Source of the DNA: Chloroflexota bacterium
GTDB lineage: Bacteria; Chloroflexota; Anaerolineae; J036; Brachytrichaceae
Length of the DNA: 41,736 nucleotides
Direction: 5' to 3'
Assembly (NCBI GenBank): GCA_018969115.1
Contig: JAGWYZ010000006.1
Location: 1 to 41,736, forward strand
Shown here: positions 8,025 to 16,819 of the stretch, one piece after another
Position numbering within the stretch: position 1 is the first letter of the stretch
Layout: every line of letters begins with the position of its first letter
Notes under the pieces: model-generated
Told to the model about the DNA's origin: nothing
Databases searched by the model: none
The model's input: only the letters and a program-made list of their open reading frames with translations
Made by a program: the position numbers and the translations under genes

Positions 8025-8804
8025 ATGAAAGAAATGGACATGAAAAACAAAGTCGCGCTGGTCACGGGTGGTGGTAGCGGCATAGGGCGGGCAACGTGTC
8101 TTGAGTTTGCGCGTGCTGGTGCGAGTGTGGCCGTAGTTGACATCAACCTTGAGGCTGCTGAAAAGACGGCCGGTGAAATCTGTGCATTGGGGCAGCCAGC
8201 CTTTTTTGCACAAGCTGATGTCAGTCAATCGGCACAAGTACAAGCTTATGTGCAGCAAACATTAGATCAGTTTGGGCGTATCGATTATTTTTTTAACAAT
8301 GCTGGTGTCGAAGGACGTGTGCGACCCATCGCTGAATCGGATGAAGCAGATTGGGATCGCGTTATTGGGGTCAATCTGAAAGGCACGTTTTTGGGCTTGC
8401 GCTATGTCTTGCCGATCATGATTGCTCAGAAAAAAGGGGCAATTGTGAACACATCTTCAGTGGCCGGAACCGTCGGCGCGCCATCATTGGCGGCTTACTC
8501 TGCCAGCAAGCATGGCATTCTGGGTCTTACCCGCTCGGCTGCGGGCGAAGTTGGCAAACATGGTGTTCGCGTTAATGCCATCTGTCCGGGGCCTATCGAC
8601 ACCCGCATGGTGCGTTCGATTGCAGAGATGCTTAACCCTGAAGACCCCGCCGCAGTTGCCAAATTCAATGTTGGCCGCAACCCAATGGGGCGCTATGGCG
8701 AACCGGATGAAGTTGCGCGTGTTGTTGTGTTCTTGTGTTCTGATGCAGCCACTTATGTGAATGGTGCGTCGTGGCTGATCGACGGTGGACGGGCAGCGAT
8801 TTAA
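8025..8804 (+). CDS. SDR family oxidoreductase (sugar/alcohol dehydrogenase type)
   Basis: This is a classical short-chain dehydrogenase using NAD(P). Visible motifs are the Rossmann glycine motif TGGGSGIG near the N-terminus, Asp in VAVVDIN favouring NAD, NNAG, the catalytic Ser in NTSSVAGTVG, the YSASK catalytic Tyr/Lys, and a C-terminal NGASWLIDGGRA. The ATG at 8025 follows the previous stop by one base, and two further in-frame ATGs (8034, 8040) are close by. The length of 259 is typical. In this operon it probably oxidises a hydroxyl of the sugar or sugar acid, or reduces a keto intermediate. Confidence 0.93.
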   Translation: MKEMDMKNKVALVTGGGSGIGRATCLEFARAGASVAVVDINLEAAEKTAGEICALGQPAFFAQADVSQSAQVQAYVQQTLDQFGRIDYFFNNAGVEGRVRPIAESDEADWDRVIGVNLKGTFLGLRYVLPIMIAQKKGAIVNTSSVAGTVGAPSLAAYSASKHGILGLTRSAAGEVGKHGVRVNAICPGPIDTRMVRSIAEMLNPEDPAAVAKFNVGRNPMGRYGEPDEVARVVVFLCSDAATYVNGASWLIDGGRAAI

Positions 8805-8811
8805 GAAAACC

Positions 8812-10026
8812 ATGAAAATTACAAAACTGGAAACCATTTGGATCGACGAGCAGCCAAACACGACTTGGGTGCGTATTCATACTGATGATGGGCTAATAGG
8901 TTTGGGTGAAACCTTTTATGTGCCGCGTGCCATCAGTGCTATGGTGCACGATGTGTTTGCAAACTTGCTGATTGGACGCAGCGCCTTTGACATCGAAAGT
9001 CATTGGCAAAATATGTTTTATACCGTCAACTTTTTTGGTTATGGGGGTAGCGAGACGCGCGCCATCAGCGCCGTAGATGTGGCGCTGTGGGATTTGCTTG
9101 GTCAATATACCGGACAGCCCATCTATAACCTGTTAGGCGGGCGCTGCCGAGACGATATTTGGGTTTACAATACTTGCGTTGGGCATGGTAAACATCAAGA
9201 TTACAAACGCTGGGCGGATGGTCACAGCGGGGAATTGGCGGCTGAATTATTGGGGCAAGGGATCAAGGCGATGAAGATTTGGCCTTTTGATCAGTTTGGC
9301 GTACCGCTGGGTGGGCCGGTGGGGTCACGCGCGGGGGTGGGTGCTGTGGGGCCGGTGGGTTATCATCTCAAACATGAAGATTTAAAGAAAGGCATATCGT
9401 ATATCGAAGACATTCGCCGAACCGTCGGCGACAAGATGGAGATTTGTATCGAGGGTCACGCCCGTTGGAGTCTGACCGAAGCGACCAAGATTGCACATGC
9501 CTTGGAGCCGTATGACATTATGTGGCTAGAGGAAATTATCCCACCAGATAACATTGAATCGTATGCACGCTTAAAGCACGATACGACCATCCCTTTGTGC
9601 GTAAGTGAGCGCTTGATCTCAAAATTTGGTTTTCGTGAGGTGATCGAGAAGAATGCCGCAGATATCATTATGCCCGATATGGCATGGTGTGGTGGGCTGA
9701 CTGAAACCCGAAAGATTTGTGCTATGGCCGAAACCTATTTGTTGCCCATTACAAGCCATGATTGTATTGGCCCGGTGGCGTTATGGTCGGCGGCGCACCT
9801 CATGTTGCATATTCCCAATGCCAAAATTGTGGAGACCGTACGGGCCTATTACGATGGTTGGTATAACGAGGTGATGACAGAACCAATTCTCATTCGCGAT
9901 GGCAAGATTACGCTTGCTGGCAAACCTGGCCTTGGCACTGCATTGCGCGAAGAAGTGCTCAGACGGCCCGATGTTCACATTGAATTTTCGGACGAGAACC
10001 ACCGCATTAATATGTCGAAGGGCTAA
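8812..10026 (+). CDS. Mandelate racemase/enolase superfamily protein (sugar-acid dehydratase type)
   Basis: This is an enolase-superfamily enzyme that abstracts a proton next to a carboxylate, here most like D-galactonate/mannonate-type dehydratases. The N-terminal capping domain (MKITKLETIWIDEQ) is followed by a TIM barrel with candidate metal ligands in IEGHARW (Glu where many members have Asp), WLEEIIPP and VSERLIS, and a general-base His in ITSHDCIGP. The start at 8812 is chosen because the longer frame from 8785 overlaps the SDR stop. At 405 residues it is of normal length. It would convert a sugar acid to a 2-keto-3-deoxy acid, fitting a sugar-acid pathway with the neighbouring dehydrogenase and lactonase-like gene. 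Confidence 0.9.
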   Translation: MKITKLETIWIDEQPNTTWVRIHTDDGLIGLGETFYVPRAISAMVHDVFANLLIGRSAFDIESHWQNMFYTVNFFGYGGSETRAISAVDVALWDLLGQYTGQPIYNLLGGRCRDDIWVYNTCVGHGKHQDYKRWADGHSGELAAELLGQGIKAMKIWPFDQFGVPLGGPVGSRAGVGAVGPVGYHLKHEDLKKGISYIEDIRRTVGDKMEICIEGHARWSLTEATKIAHALEPYDIMWLEEIIPPDNIESYARLKHDTTIPLCVSERLISKFGFREVIEKNAADIIMPDMAWCGGLTETRKICAMAETYLLPITSHDCIGPVALWSAAHLMLHIPNAKIVETVRAYYDGWYNEVMTEPILIRDGKITLAGKPGLGTALREEVLRRPDVHIEFSDENHRINMSKG

Positions 10027-10129
10027 CACCTTGGGTGCGTTATCTTTGCAAAAAACTTAGCAAGAATGGCTCTCATTACGAGAACTCAATCAGCCGCATG
10101 ACTTATTTTTAATAGAGATACGACTAATT

Positions 10130-10975
10130 ATGACAACAACACGATTAACGCCACAACAATTGGCACAATTCGATACCTTTGGTTATTTGGGTTTTCCGGG
10201 CTTGCTTGCCGACAAAGCCGATGCGATCATTGATGCATTTGGTGCTGTTTGGGATATGCATGGCGGGGGGCATAATGGCAAGCCCCATGATGGCAAAGCA
10301 CGCTCAGTTGTCGTTCAGTTTCTCGACCAGAGTGAATACCTTTGCACTTTGTTAGATGATCCTCGCATCCACGACATTGCGGCTAGCATTTTGGGAGACG
10401 ACTTTAACTATATGGGCAGTGATGGCAATTTTTATGTTGGTGACACGCGCTGGCATTCTGATGGCTATGGCGGGCGCGGCGGCTTAAAGCACATCAAAAT
10501 TGCGTTTTACCTTGACCCACTCACGCGGGACACAGGCGCATTGCGAGTAATACCCGGCAGCCATCGCATCGGCGATGTCTTTTCGGAACAATTACAGCGC
10601 GATGCAGCAAAGAGTGAAGATATTTGGGGCATTTCGGGCAATCAAGTGCCTGCATTGGCGTTAGAAACCCAACTCGGTGATGTTCTGGTTTTCAACCACG
10701 ATATTAAACACTCGGCTTGGGGTGGCTCAACACACCGACGTATGTTCACCATGAATTGTTGTCAACGATACCCTGAGTCTAAATTGTCGGATCTACGTGA
10801 CTATATCGGTGGCGGTTCTCGCTTTTTTATCGAGCGCGCTTATGATAATACCATTGTCCGAACCGCCAACCCAGAGCGTATGGTGCATCTTGAGCAAGTA
10901 TTGGCCAATGATGGACACTTGGCCGAACTCAGCCGTAAACGCCGTATAGACATGTCTGAACCAGCACGCGGTTAA
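10130..10975 (+). CDS. Phytanoyl-CoA dioxygenase (PhyH) family protein
   Basis: This is an Fe(II)/2-oxoglutarate-dependent oxygenase. The iron triad is visible as HSD in TRWHSDGYGG and the distal His in FNHDIKHSAWGG, with an Arg after it (HRRMFTMNCCQR) suited to 2-oxoglutarate binding. The double-psi barrel strands IKIAFYLDPLTRDTGALRVI are characteristic. Bacterial PhyH proteins hydroxylate small molecules, and the substrate is not predictable. A gap of about 100 bp separates it from the upstream gene without a clear terminator; the next gene begins 4 nt after its stop. Length is 281 residues. Confidence 0.9.
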   Translation: MTTTRLTPQQLAQFDTFGYLGFPGLLADKADAIIDAFGAVWDMHGGGHNGKPHDGKARSVVVQFLDQSEYLCTLLDDPRIHDIAASILGDDFNYMGSDGNFYVGDTRWHSDGYGGRGGLKHIKIAFYLDPLTRDTGALRVIPGSHRIGDVFSEQLQRDAAKSEDIWGISGNQVPALALETQLGDVLVFNHDIKHSAWGGSTHRRMFTMNCCQRYPESKLSDLRDYIGGGSRFFIERAYDNTIVRTANPERMVHLEQVLANDGHLAELSRKRRIDMSEPARG

Positions 10976-10979
10976 CCAT

Positions 10980-11795
10980 ATGGCAACTTTAGCTCAAACC
11001 ATTCGTGAAACTCAGGTGCGCCCGGGCCGTGTGATGGCTTGGTGGCTGAGTGGCACCGGCTTTGTGCTCAAAACCTCGGCAGGCACACAGATTTATATTG
11101 ACCCTTATTTTAGTAACTGTGTCGCCCAAATTTTTGGCATCGACCGCGCTGTCCCGCCCCCTGTGCCAGTAGCAGACGCACAGCCAGACCTTGTGATCGC
11201 AACGCATTGGCACGAGGATCACCTTGACCCCGAAGGCTTGCCTATTCTTGCCAGAAGTAGTTCAACCCAATTTCTTTGCCCCCCCAGTTGCCGATCTCGG
11301 TTATTGGGTTGGTTGGTGCCGGGCCAGCGTGTAACCACCTTTAGCGAAGGTCAAACCTACACCTTCCGCGATGTTCAGATTACGGCTGTGGCGGCCCGAC
11401 ATCTCGCCGGTATTGCGGGTTGGGAGGTGCCTGACGCAATCGGGTTGTTGATTGAAACGGAGGGGTTGCGAATTTATCACACGGGTGATACTGAATATGA
11501 CTTGCGTTTGCGGGCACTGGCATTTGACAAACAACGCCCGGTTGATGTGATGATGACGGTCATCAATGGTGTCGGCGGTAACATGAATGCACACGAGGCG
11601 GCACTGTTGGCATGGCACATCCACCCGCGCATCCTCATCCCCATGCATCATATTCTTTGGAAAGACTTTGACGGTGGTGAACAGGCCACGCTCGACCCAG
11701 CCCTGTTTGCCGATACATATCATCGATTGGGAGGCACTGGTCAAGTGCATCTGCTCAACGTTGGTGACGGCATCGAATTGACCGCCGCCCATTGA
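10980..11795 (+). CDS. MBL-fold metallohydrolase, UlaG/lactonase-like
   Basis: This is a metallo-beta-lactamase-fold protein of the UlaG-like group, which includes L-ascorbate-6-phosphate lactonase. The metal motif appears as THWHEDHLD, with further ligands in ARHLAG and HTGDTEYD and the late motif IPMHHILW. It lacks a signal peptide, so it is cytoplasmic. The start is 4 nt after the PhyH stop. In this operon a lactone-opening role would feed the sugar-acid dehydratase, but group members vary and this is inference. Length 271 is typical. Confidence 0.88.
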   Translation: MATLAQTIRETQVRPGRVMAWWLSGTGFVLKTSAGTQIYIDPYFSNCVAQIFGIDRAVPPPVPVADAQPDLVIATHWHEDHLDPEGLPILARSSSTQFLCPPSCRSRLLGWLVPGQRVTTFSEGQTYTFRDVQITAVAARHLAGIAGWEVPDAIGLLIETEGLRIYHTGDTEYDLRLRALAFDKQRPVDVMMTVINGVGGNMNAHEAALLAWHIHPRILIPMHHILWKDFDGGEQATLDPALFADTYHRLGGTGQVHLLNVGDGIELTAAH

Positions 11796-11805
11796 GGAAT
11801 TTTTT

Positions 11806-12975
11806 ATGAACACAAATAACGCTACAAATGAAGAATTGGGCAAGGCACGCGAAGAATTACGCGGCCTATGTGACACGGTATTGTTGTCATCGGTTCATCA
11901 CGTTACTTACATTAGCGGGTTTGAAGCCCCGCACGCCGTTGGTGTGGGTGCGGTGATTGTCTATGCCGGCGCATTTGCTGCGTTCAGTGTGGGCGAGGGC
12001 GGCACTTGTTTGGGGGTTTCTGTCGGCAATGCCGAACAGGCCAAACGCGAATCACGCTTAGACGGTTTGGTTACGTTTGAAGGTTTTGAAAGTTTTCGTC
12101 AGGCCGATCCTCGTGGCACTTACTTAGAAGGGGTGCGCAACGCCTTGGCGCAGGTCGGCTTGGGGCGTGCTAGCCGATTAGGGATCGAGCCAAATGCATT
12201 GCCTTATGGGGCCGCCGATTATATTGCTCGGCACTTCTCTGGTGTGACCTTGGTAGATGCCACCCCAGCTCTTGAACGGGTGCGGTTAACGAAGACTGCT
12301 CGTGAAATTGGGCTGTTGCGTCGTGCAGCCTATATCGGTGATGTCGGGCATCGTGCTTTGGCCGATTTGTGCAAAACGGCTGGTTTGAATGAATTTGACA
12401 TGTGGGGTGTGATCACGGCGCGTATGAATCAGGCTGCTGGCCGCGAAATCCCATGTGTTGGTGAATTGGTCACTGGCCCGCGCACCACTACAGTGAATTA
12501 TCCGGGTGGCCCGCGTAATCGTGCAACCGCTATCGGTGACGCGGCGTTAATGGATATTAGCCAACGTATTGATGGGTATTGGTCAGATGTGACCAACACC
12601 CATGTGATTGGCCGTGAAGCAAACGCGCACGAGCGCAAATATGCACGTGCGTCGCAAGCGGCCTTTGCTGCCGCTTGCGACAATCTTCGTCCGGGCAAGT
12701 TGGCATCTGAGGCTTGGGCCGCAGCTGATCTTGCGTATACCCAACATGGCTTACAAATGCCTCATTACATGGGGCATCAGATCGGTGTGGTGGTGAATGA
12801 ATTGCCGCGTGTGGTTCCCTATGATCATACGCCAATACAGGCCGGTATGGTTTTTTCGCTTGAGCCGGGAGCGTATGAAGGCCCGGGGGGCACATTTGGG
12901 GCACGTTCAGAGAAAATGGTGCTGGTGACACCCTCTGGCCCTGAGGTGCTGTCTCAATTTGAGTGGGGTATCTAG
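11806..12975 (+). CDS. M24 family metallopeptidase (Xaa-Pro aminopeptidase/creatinase fold)
   Basis: This is a pita-bread-fold protein with an N-terminal creatinase-like domain and a C-terminal M24 catalytic domain. All five metal-ligand positions look intact: Asp in LMDISQR, Asp in YWSDVTNT, His in YMGHQIGV, Glu in SLEPGAY and Glu in GARSEKMVL. GAGGAA 6 nt before the ATG at 11806, overlapping the upstream stop, supports the start. Members cleave Xaa-Pro peptides or C-N bonds in small molecules, so in this operon it may release an amine or amino acid from the imported compound. The last gene of the block; stem-loops follow it. Confidence 0.92.
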   Translation: MNTNNATNEELGKAREELRGLCDTVLLSSVHHVTYISGFEAPHAVGVGAVIVYAGAFAAFSVGEGGTCLGVSVGNAEQAKRESRLDGLVTFEGFESFRQADPRGTYLEGVRNALAQVGLGRASRLGIEPNALPYGAADYIARHFSGVTLVDATPALERVRLTKTAREIGLLRRAAYIGDVGHRALADLCKTAGLNEFDMWGVITARMNQAAGREIPCVGELVTGPRTTTVNYPGGPRNRATAIGDAALMDISQRIDGYWSDVTNTHVIGREANAHERKYARASQAAFAAACDNLRPGKLASEAWAAADLAYTQHGLQMPHYMGHQIGVVVNELPRVVPYDHTPIQAGMVFSLEPGAYEGPGGTFGARSEKMVLVTPSGPEVLSQFEWGI

Positions 12976-13012
12976 CGGGTCAGCGACAATACCTTTGCCG
13001 ATTTGCGATTGT

Positions 13013-13067
13013 CAGCCCATGAATGAATTCACGGGCTGAAGCAATCCAATGCGTTGAAACGCATTGG
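13013..13067. terminator. Two consecutive stem-loops after the operon
   Basis: The first pairs 13013-13024 with 13027-13038 (11 of 12 bp, loop GA). The second pairs CCAATGCGTT (13046-13055) with AACGCATTGG (13058-13067), perfect, loop GA. No T-run follows, so termination would need Rho or the structures may be mobile palindromes. They mark the end of the catabolic block. Confidence 0.55.
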
Positions 13068-13102
13068 GGATATGGTGAATACGCTTTAGCACATTTGAAA
13101 AC

Positions 13103-14041
13103 ATGAGCGTTGCCAATATCATACAGCTAGACCTCGATCGTCAGCAACTCAGTCATTTGCCCGCCGACCTCGATCGATATATTGCGCTAGAGAATCTCAG
13201 TGCCTATGACAATTGCCTTCAAGAAATTCCTCTCAACCTATGTGGCTTAGCCAAGCTTAAGCAATTGAGCTTGGGGCGCAACTGCCTCAGCCACATCCCC
13301 GAGGCATTTTGGCAACTGACTGGGCTGCGCTTGCTCAATTTGGCTGAAAATCAATTGACAATGGTGTCAGAGCATATCGGCGAATTAACCCAATTGCATA
13401 CCCTTGACATTGCCCATAATGCGCTTACGGTATTGCCCGATGCCATTGGTGACCTTACAAACTTAAGTTATTTTTTGTATGTAGGTAATAATCCATTGAT
13501 AGCATTACCGGCATCGATTGGCAACTTGCACAAGTTGCGTTATTTTAACGCTACCGATGCCAACCTGACGGTGCTGCCCGACAGCATTGGCGAGATGCAT
13601 AGCTTGATTGAACTGCGTCTTTACAATAACCAACTGATAGCATTGCCACGAACCATAGGCAAACTAACGCAATTGCGAGAATTGCACTTGCAAAACAACA
13701 AACTGAGGGTTTTACCCGATACGTTGGGTGATTTAAGCGCGTTAAGAGAGTTGTGTTTAAGCAATAATGTTCTGACTGGGTTGCCTGCATCGCTGGGCAA
13801 TTTGGTGAATTTGACCTGCCTCGATTTACGCAATAATCAACTTGCGGCATTGCCTGATTCGATTGGCGATTTGACAAATTTGACCTTTCTTGATTTACGC
13901 AACAATCGGCTTAAAACATTGCCTGCCTCATTAGGCCAATTGCCAAGGTTAGAAAAGCTGGATTTACGCTGGGTAAAGTTAGAATCGTACCCGTCGTGGT
14001 TAGCTGAATTAGAGCATCGTGGGTGTGTGGTGTTTAGCTAA
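13103..14041 (+). CDS. Leucine-rich repeat protein
   Basis: The 312-residue product is almost entirely LRRs of 23 residues, with about 11-12 repeats of a pattern such as LPDSIGDLTNLTFLDLRNN. There is no signal peptide, no membrane segment and no kinase or ROCO domain, so it is probably a cytoplasmic protein-interaction scaffold. The last two or three repeats are nearly identical at the protein level, suggesting recent duplication. It ends 8 bp into the convergent DUF1028 gene. The function is unknown. Confidence 0.88.
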   Translation: MSVANIIQLDLDRQQLSHLPADLDRYIALENLSAYDNCLQEIPLNLCGLAKLKQLSLGRNCLSHIPEAFWQLTGLRLLNLAENQLTMVSEHIGELTQLHTLDIAHNALTVLPDAIGDLTNLSYFLYVGNNPLIALPASIGNLHKLRYFNATDANLTVLPDSIGEMHSLIELRLYNNQLIALPRTIGKLTQLRELHLQNNKLRVLPDTLGDLSALRELCLSNNVLTGLPASLGNLVNLTCLDLRNNQLAALPDSIGDLTNLTFLDLRNNRLKTLPASLGQLPRLEKLDLRWVKLESYPSWLAELEHRGCVVFS

Positions 14042-14900
14042 ACCGCTCGCGAATATAAGCCAATGCCGGTGGGTCAATCGTTGCCGCATCGAGATCAACC
14101 CGTGCTTCGAGGTTTTCGGTGCCAGTAAAGGCCCGCCACGCGGCGCGGGTGAGGGCATCATATTGCCCGTGAATGGTGCCGTGATAATAATGTTGGCGTT
14201 GCATGACCTGTTGTAGCTCACGCAGTAAAACGCTGTCGAGGGGCAATTTGTCTGATGCAGGTGTAACGCCAAAATAGAGCTGGTGCAGTGCCAACAGCCG
14301 CCCCATCTCGGCCACTGGGTGACGATGGTCATCGACCCGTAAATCGAGATAACGATCATTATTGCCGCCATAACCGGCCTTGGGGCGTAGCACCAGCAGC
14401 GTCGCCGATTGCCGTCCCCGCCGGTCGCCCCCCGCCTCATCGGCGGCTTTGAGGGCGGCAAATAGACGATTGGCGAACTCGCCCGATGTGTTTTCATAGG
14501 CCAGTGCCATCGCTGAGATCACATTGGCCCCCGCCAAAATATTGCCTTGCACCGCGTAGCCTTTGCCCACCTGACCACCTGCCCAATCTATACATTTTGT
14601 GCCAGTGTAAGTGGCAGCATTACCTTGGGCATCTACCACCCCAAATTGGCGTTCGTCGCGGCCTGTATCGTTGGCAATCAGCCGCTGCACACATTCATCG
14701 GCAGTCAGGCCCTGAGCCATTAACGCCAAGCCATCGGGGCCATAAGCCATATTGACATGGGCCTGTGTGGCTACTGCCCCCACCCCAATGCGGCAATAAG
14801 GCACATACGCGCCCACTGCCAAGAATTTGCTGGCAACGGCGATGCCATAGCTGCCGGTAGCGGCATCGTGGGCGACGATAGAGAAGGTAGAAAAGAACAT
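14034..14900 (-). CDS. DUF1028 domain protein
   Basis: The 288-residue product begins with the DUF1028 hallmark (TFSIVAHDAATGSYGIAVASK) and continues through GVGAVATQAHVNMAYGPDGL, GTKCIDWAGG and QGNILAG. DUF1028 proteins resemble Ntn hydrolases, but no reaction is established. The C-terminal third (PLDSVLLRELQQVMQRQHYYHG... WRAFTGTENLEAR) resembles a peptidoglycan-binding-like add-on seen in some members. There is no signal peptide. It overlaps the LRR gene tail to tail by 8 bp and is divergent from the glycosidase gene. Confidence 0.88.
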   Translation of the reverse strand: MFFSTFSIVAHDAATGSYGIAVASKFLAVGAYVPYCRIGVGAVATQAHVNMAYGPDGLALMAQGLTADECVQRLIANDTGRDERQFGVVDAQGNAATYTGTKCIDWAGGQVGKGYAVQGNILAGANVISAMALAYENTSGEFANRLFAALKAADEAGGDRRGRQSATLLVLRPKAGYGGNNDRYLDLRVDDHRHPVAEMGRLLALHQLYFGVTPASDKLPLDSVLLRELQQVMQRQHYYHGTIHGQYDALTRAAWRAFTGTENLEARVDLDAATIDPPALAYIRERFS

Positions 14901-14948
14901 AATATAGAAATGGTGATGTTATCAATGAAGCAGGGTTTTAGGGGCAAA

Positions 14949-14969
14949 ATTCGCCATACGATAGCGAAT
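14949..14969. promoter_or_regulatory. Small palindrome in a divergent promoter gap
   Basis: ATTCGC (14949-14954) and GCGAAT (14964-14969) form an inverted repeat in the 98-bp gap between the divergent DUF1028 and glycosidase genes. It could be an operator or a small repeat; the evidence is position only. Confidence 0.3.
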
Positions 14970-14998
14970 CTGTTTTACCGCCCCAAATCTACTTTAAC

Positions 14999-16207
14999 AT
15001 GAGGTCTATCATAAACCTTTCTCAAAAACGGATGCTTAGCGTTTTTATCCGCCTTCTCATCCTGTTCGCACTTCTCGCGTTGGTCAAACCGCCGCGCCTG
15101 CTCACGCCCCTTGGCGCGCCGCAAACAGTGCAAACACGGCGACCTATCGCCGCAATGCACACCCGCTTTACTGAAGAGGCTGAAGAATGGAAAATTAAAC
15201 GGGGTTTGCAAATGCTGCGCGAGATGGGTGTGACAACGATTGTCGAATTTTTCCCTTGGGCTTACTACGAGCCGAGCAAAGGCCAGTTTGATTGGCGTAG
15301 TGCCGAGCGCGTCATCGCTCATGCCAATCAGCAAGGGCTGCGCGTGATTGCGCGGCTTGGTTTGCCACCGGCTTGGGCGCAAACCAAGCGTAAAGATTGC
15401 CGATTGCAAAATACTGATTGTCAGGTATCGCCAACCTATTTGCCAAATGAGGCATATGTCGATTTTGCCGAATTTGCGGCGGCGTTTGCGGATCATTTTC
15501 GCGGGCGGGTCGGGCAGATTATTTTATGGAACGAGCCAAACCTGAGCAACGAATGGGGCTTGCGCCCGGTGGACGCGGCAGGCTATGCCGAGTTGGTAAT
15601 GTTGGCATACCCCATGATCAAACGCGCCAACCCCGATGTGGGTGTGTTGATTGGTGCGCTCGCGCCGACACTCGAACCCATCGGCAGCGCCCAAGGGCTG
15701 GACGACCTGATTTACCTTGAGCAGTTTTATGAAAAATTGAAATTGGAAAAAGAAAAATTAAAAAAGGCCTCTAATTCTCCATTTTCCATTTTCCATTTTC
15801 CATTTTATGATGGTATCGCTGTTCATGCTTATGGGCGTAGCGCCCCGCCCGATGAACCGCCGGCCCGCGACCGCATTAACTATCGGCGCACCGAGCTGGT
15901 GCGTGAGCTGATGTTGCAAAACGGCGATGCGGATTTGCCCATTTTGATTACCGAGGCGGGGTGGAATGACGACCCGAATTGGGTGTTTGGGGTGACACCG
16001 GCCCAACGGATTCGCTATACGCTTGAAGCGTGGGATTACGCGCAGACGCATTGGCCCTATGTGCAATCGGTGGCGATGTGGGTTTTTAAAGAGCCGCGCC
16101 CAGCGCGGGGCTATCGTGACCATTTTACGTTTGTTACGCCTAGCCTCGAGCCGTTGCCGATTTATGATGAGGTGAAGCAGGCGAACCAGAACATACCTCT
16201 AAAATAA
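14999..16207 (+). CDS. Glycoside hydrolase of clan GH-A type, membrane-anchored or secreted
   Basis: This is a retaining TIM-barrel glycosidase relative. The N-terminus has one hydrophobic segment (VFIRLLILFALLALV), a signal anchor or signal peptide. The acid/base Glu179 lies in LWNEPNL and the candidate nucleophile Glu319 in ITEAGWN, the paired spacing expected for clan GH-A (GH5/GH39/GH53-like). The start is uncertain: ATG 14999 or ATG 15032 (MLSVFIRLL), neither with a ribosome binding site. Two low-complexity segments are inserted in frame: KDCRLQNTDCQ-like near residue 132 and a Lys/Glu- then Phe/Pro-rich stretch near 246-271, encoded by repeat DNA. Substrate unknown. Confidence 0.85.
   Translation: MRSIINLSQKRMLSVFIRLLILFALLALVKPPRLLTPLGAPQTVQTRRPIAAMHTRFTEEAEEWKIKRGLQMLREMGVTTIVEFFPWAYYEPSKGQFDWRSAERVIAHANQQGLRVIARLGLPPAWAQTKRKDCRLQNTDCQVSPTYLPNEAYVDFAEFAAAFADHFRGRVGQIILWNEPNLSNEWGLRPVDAAGYAELVMLAYPMIKRANPDVGVLIGALAPTLEPIGSAQGLDDLIYLEQFYEKLKLEKEKLKKASNSPFSIFHFPFYDGIAVHAYGRSAPPDEPPARDRINYRRTELVRELMLQNGDADLPILITEAGWNDDPNWVFGVTPAQRIRYTLEAWDYAQTHWPYVQSVAMWVFKEPRPARGYRDHFTFVTPSLEPLPIYDEVKQANQNIPLK
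15736..15806. repeat. Short-word repeat inside the glycosidase gene
   Basis: An A-rich half with words like GAAATTGGAAAAAG is followed by three to four tandem copies of CATTTTC(CAT), roughly its complement (GGAAAATG). The segment stays in frame and lies between barrel strands, after YLEQFYEKL and before YDGIAVHAYG. Its base composition is unlike the rest of the gene. Confidence 0.7.
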
Positions 16208-16292
16208 AGATCGCGTATAGGTCGTATGAGTATGGCGACGCTGTTGGCCTATCATCTAACGCGGGGATTACAATCCCGCGCTGGGCACACAA

Positions 16293-16310
16293 AGACCGCC
16301 TTCGCGGTCT
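16293..16310. terminator. Hairpin downstream of the glycosidase gene
   Basis: AGACCGC (16293-16299), loop CTTC, GCGGTCT (16304-16310): a perfect 7-bp stem, with AAA before and TAAA after. Preceded at 16260-16280 by another GC-rich hairpin. It may act as terminator for the glycosidase gene, although there is no long T-run. Confidence 0.4.
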
Positions 16311-16413
16311 AAATGCTTAGCTTGCGAAGGCAGGTTTGGTATGTCAAGTGCGCCATTTCTAATGGCTGCAGTATCTCTTTAAGTCATGCTTTGCCAAATA
16401 ATCTGGGGCGATA

Positions 16414-16614
16414 GCATCCTGAGCGGAACAGCGCTTCGGAACGTGACTTTGGCAAATGCTTGACTGTGCCGCGTGAGATTACTCGCGACGCAGTCGAAGG
16501 GTGCGGTTTAACTTAAGCAATGGTGTTCTTCATAGAGCGCCCCCTTTGACTACGGTCGGCAGTGAGGTGACATGCTTGGCATGGGTAAAATAGGCCGACC
16601 TCCGCTCAGGATGC
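16414..16614. repeat. MITE-like element with 14-bp inverted ends
   Basis: GCATCCTGAGCGGA (16414-16427) and its exact reverse complement (16601-16614) bracket about 173 bp of non-coding DNA. No target-site duplication is obvious at the exact ends. The interior has further small inverted repeats (for example around GCGTGAGATTACTCGCGACG). Confidence 0.4.
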
Positions 16615-16790
16615 TTGTTAGGGGATGTAGCTCAAGAAAAAATAGCCCCCTGAAATCGAATGTACCCAACAGCGCGGCGATTGCCCCGCTGCGTTAAAAT
16701 GGGCGCACTGCCATGCCGAATCTGCTCATTCTCTATGCGCTCAACGCTAAAAACTCTCAACCCTTAACGCTTAACCCTTAACGCTTTCCC

Positions 16791-16819
16791 ATCACAAACC
16801 CCCACAAAGCTTGTAAAAT
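16791..16819 (+). promoter_or_regulatory. Candidate promoter for the M20 gene, leaderless
   Basis: ATCACA (16791-16796), 17 bp, TAAAAT (16814-16819), then only 6 nt to the ATG at 16826. There is no ribosome binding site. The geometry would start the transcript at or next to the ATG. Confidence 0.4.

Noticed and set aside
11301-11876. 191-codon minus-strand ORF
   Set aside because: Antisense of the UlaG-like and M24 genes, both with intact catalytic motifs.
14975-15496. 173-codon minus-strand ORF
   Set aside because: Antisense of the glycosidase N-terminal region; no domain.
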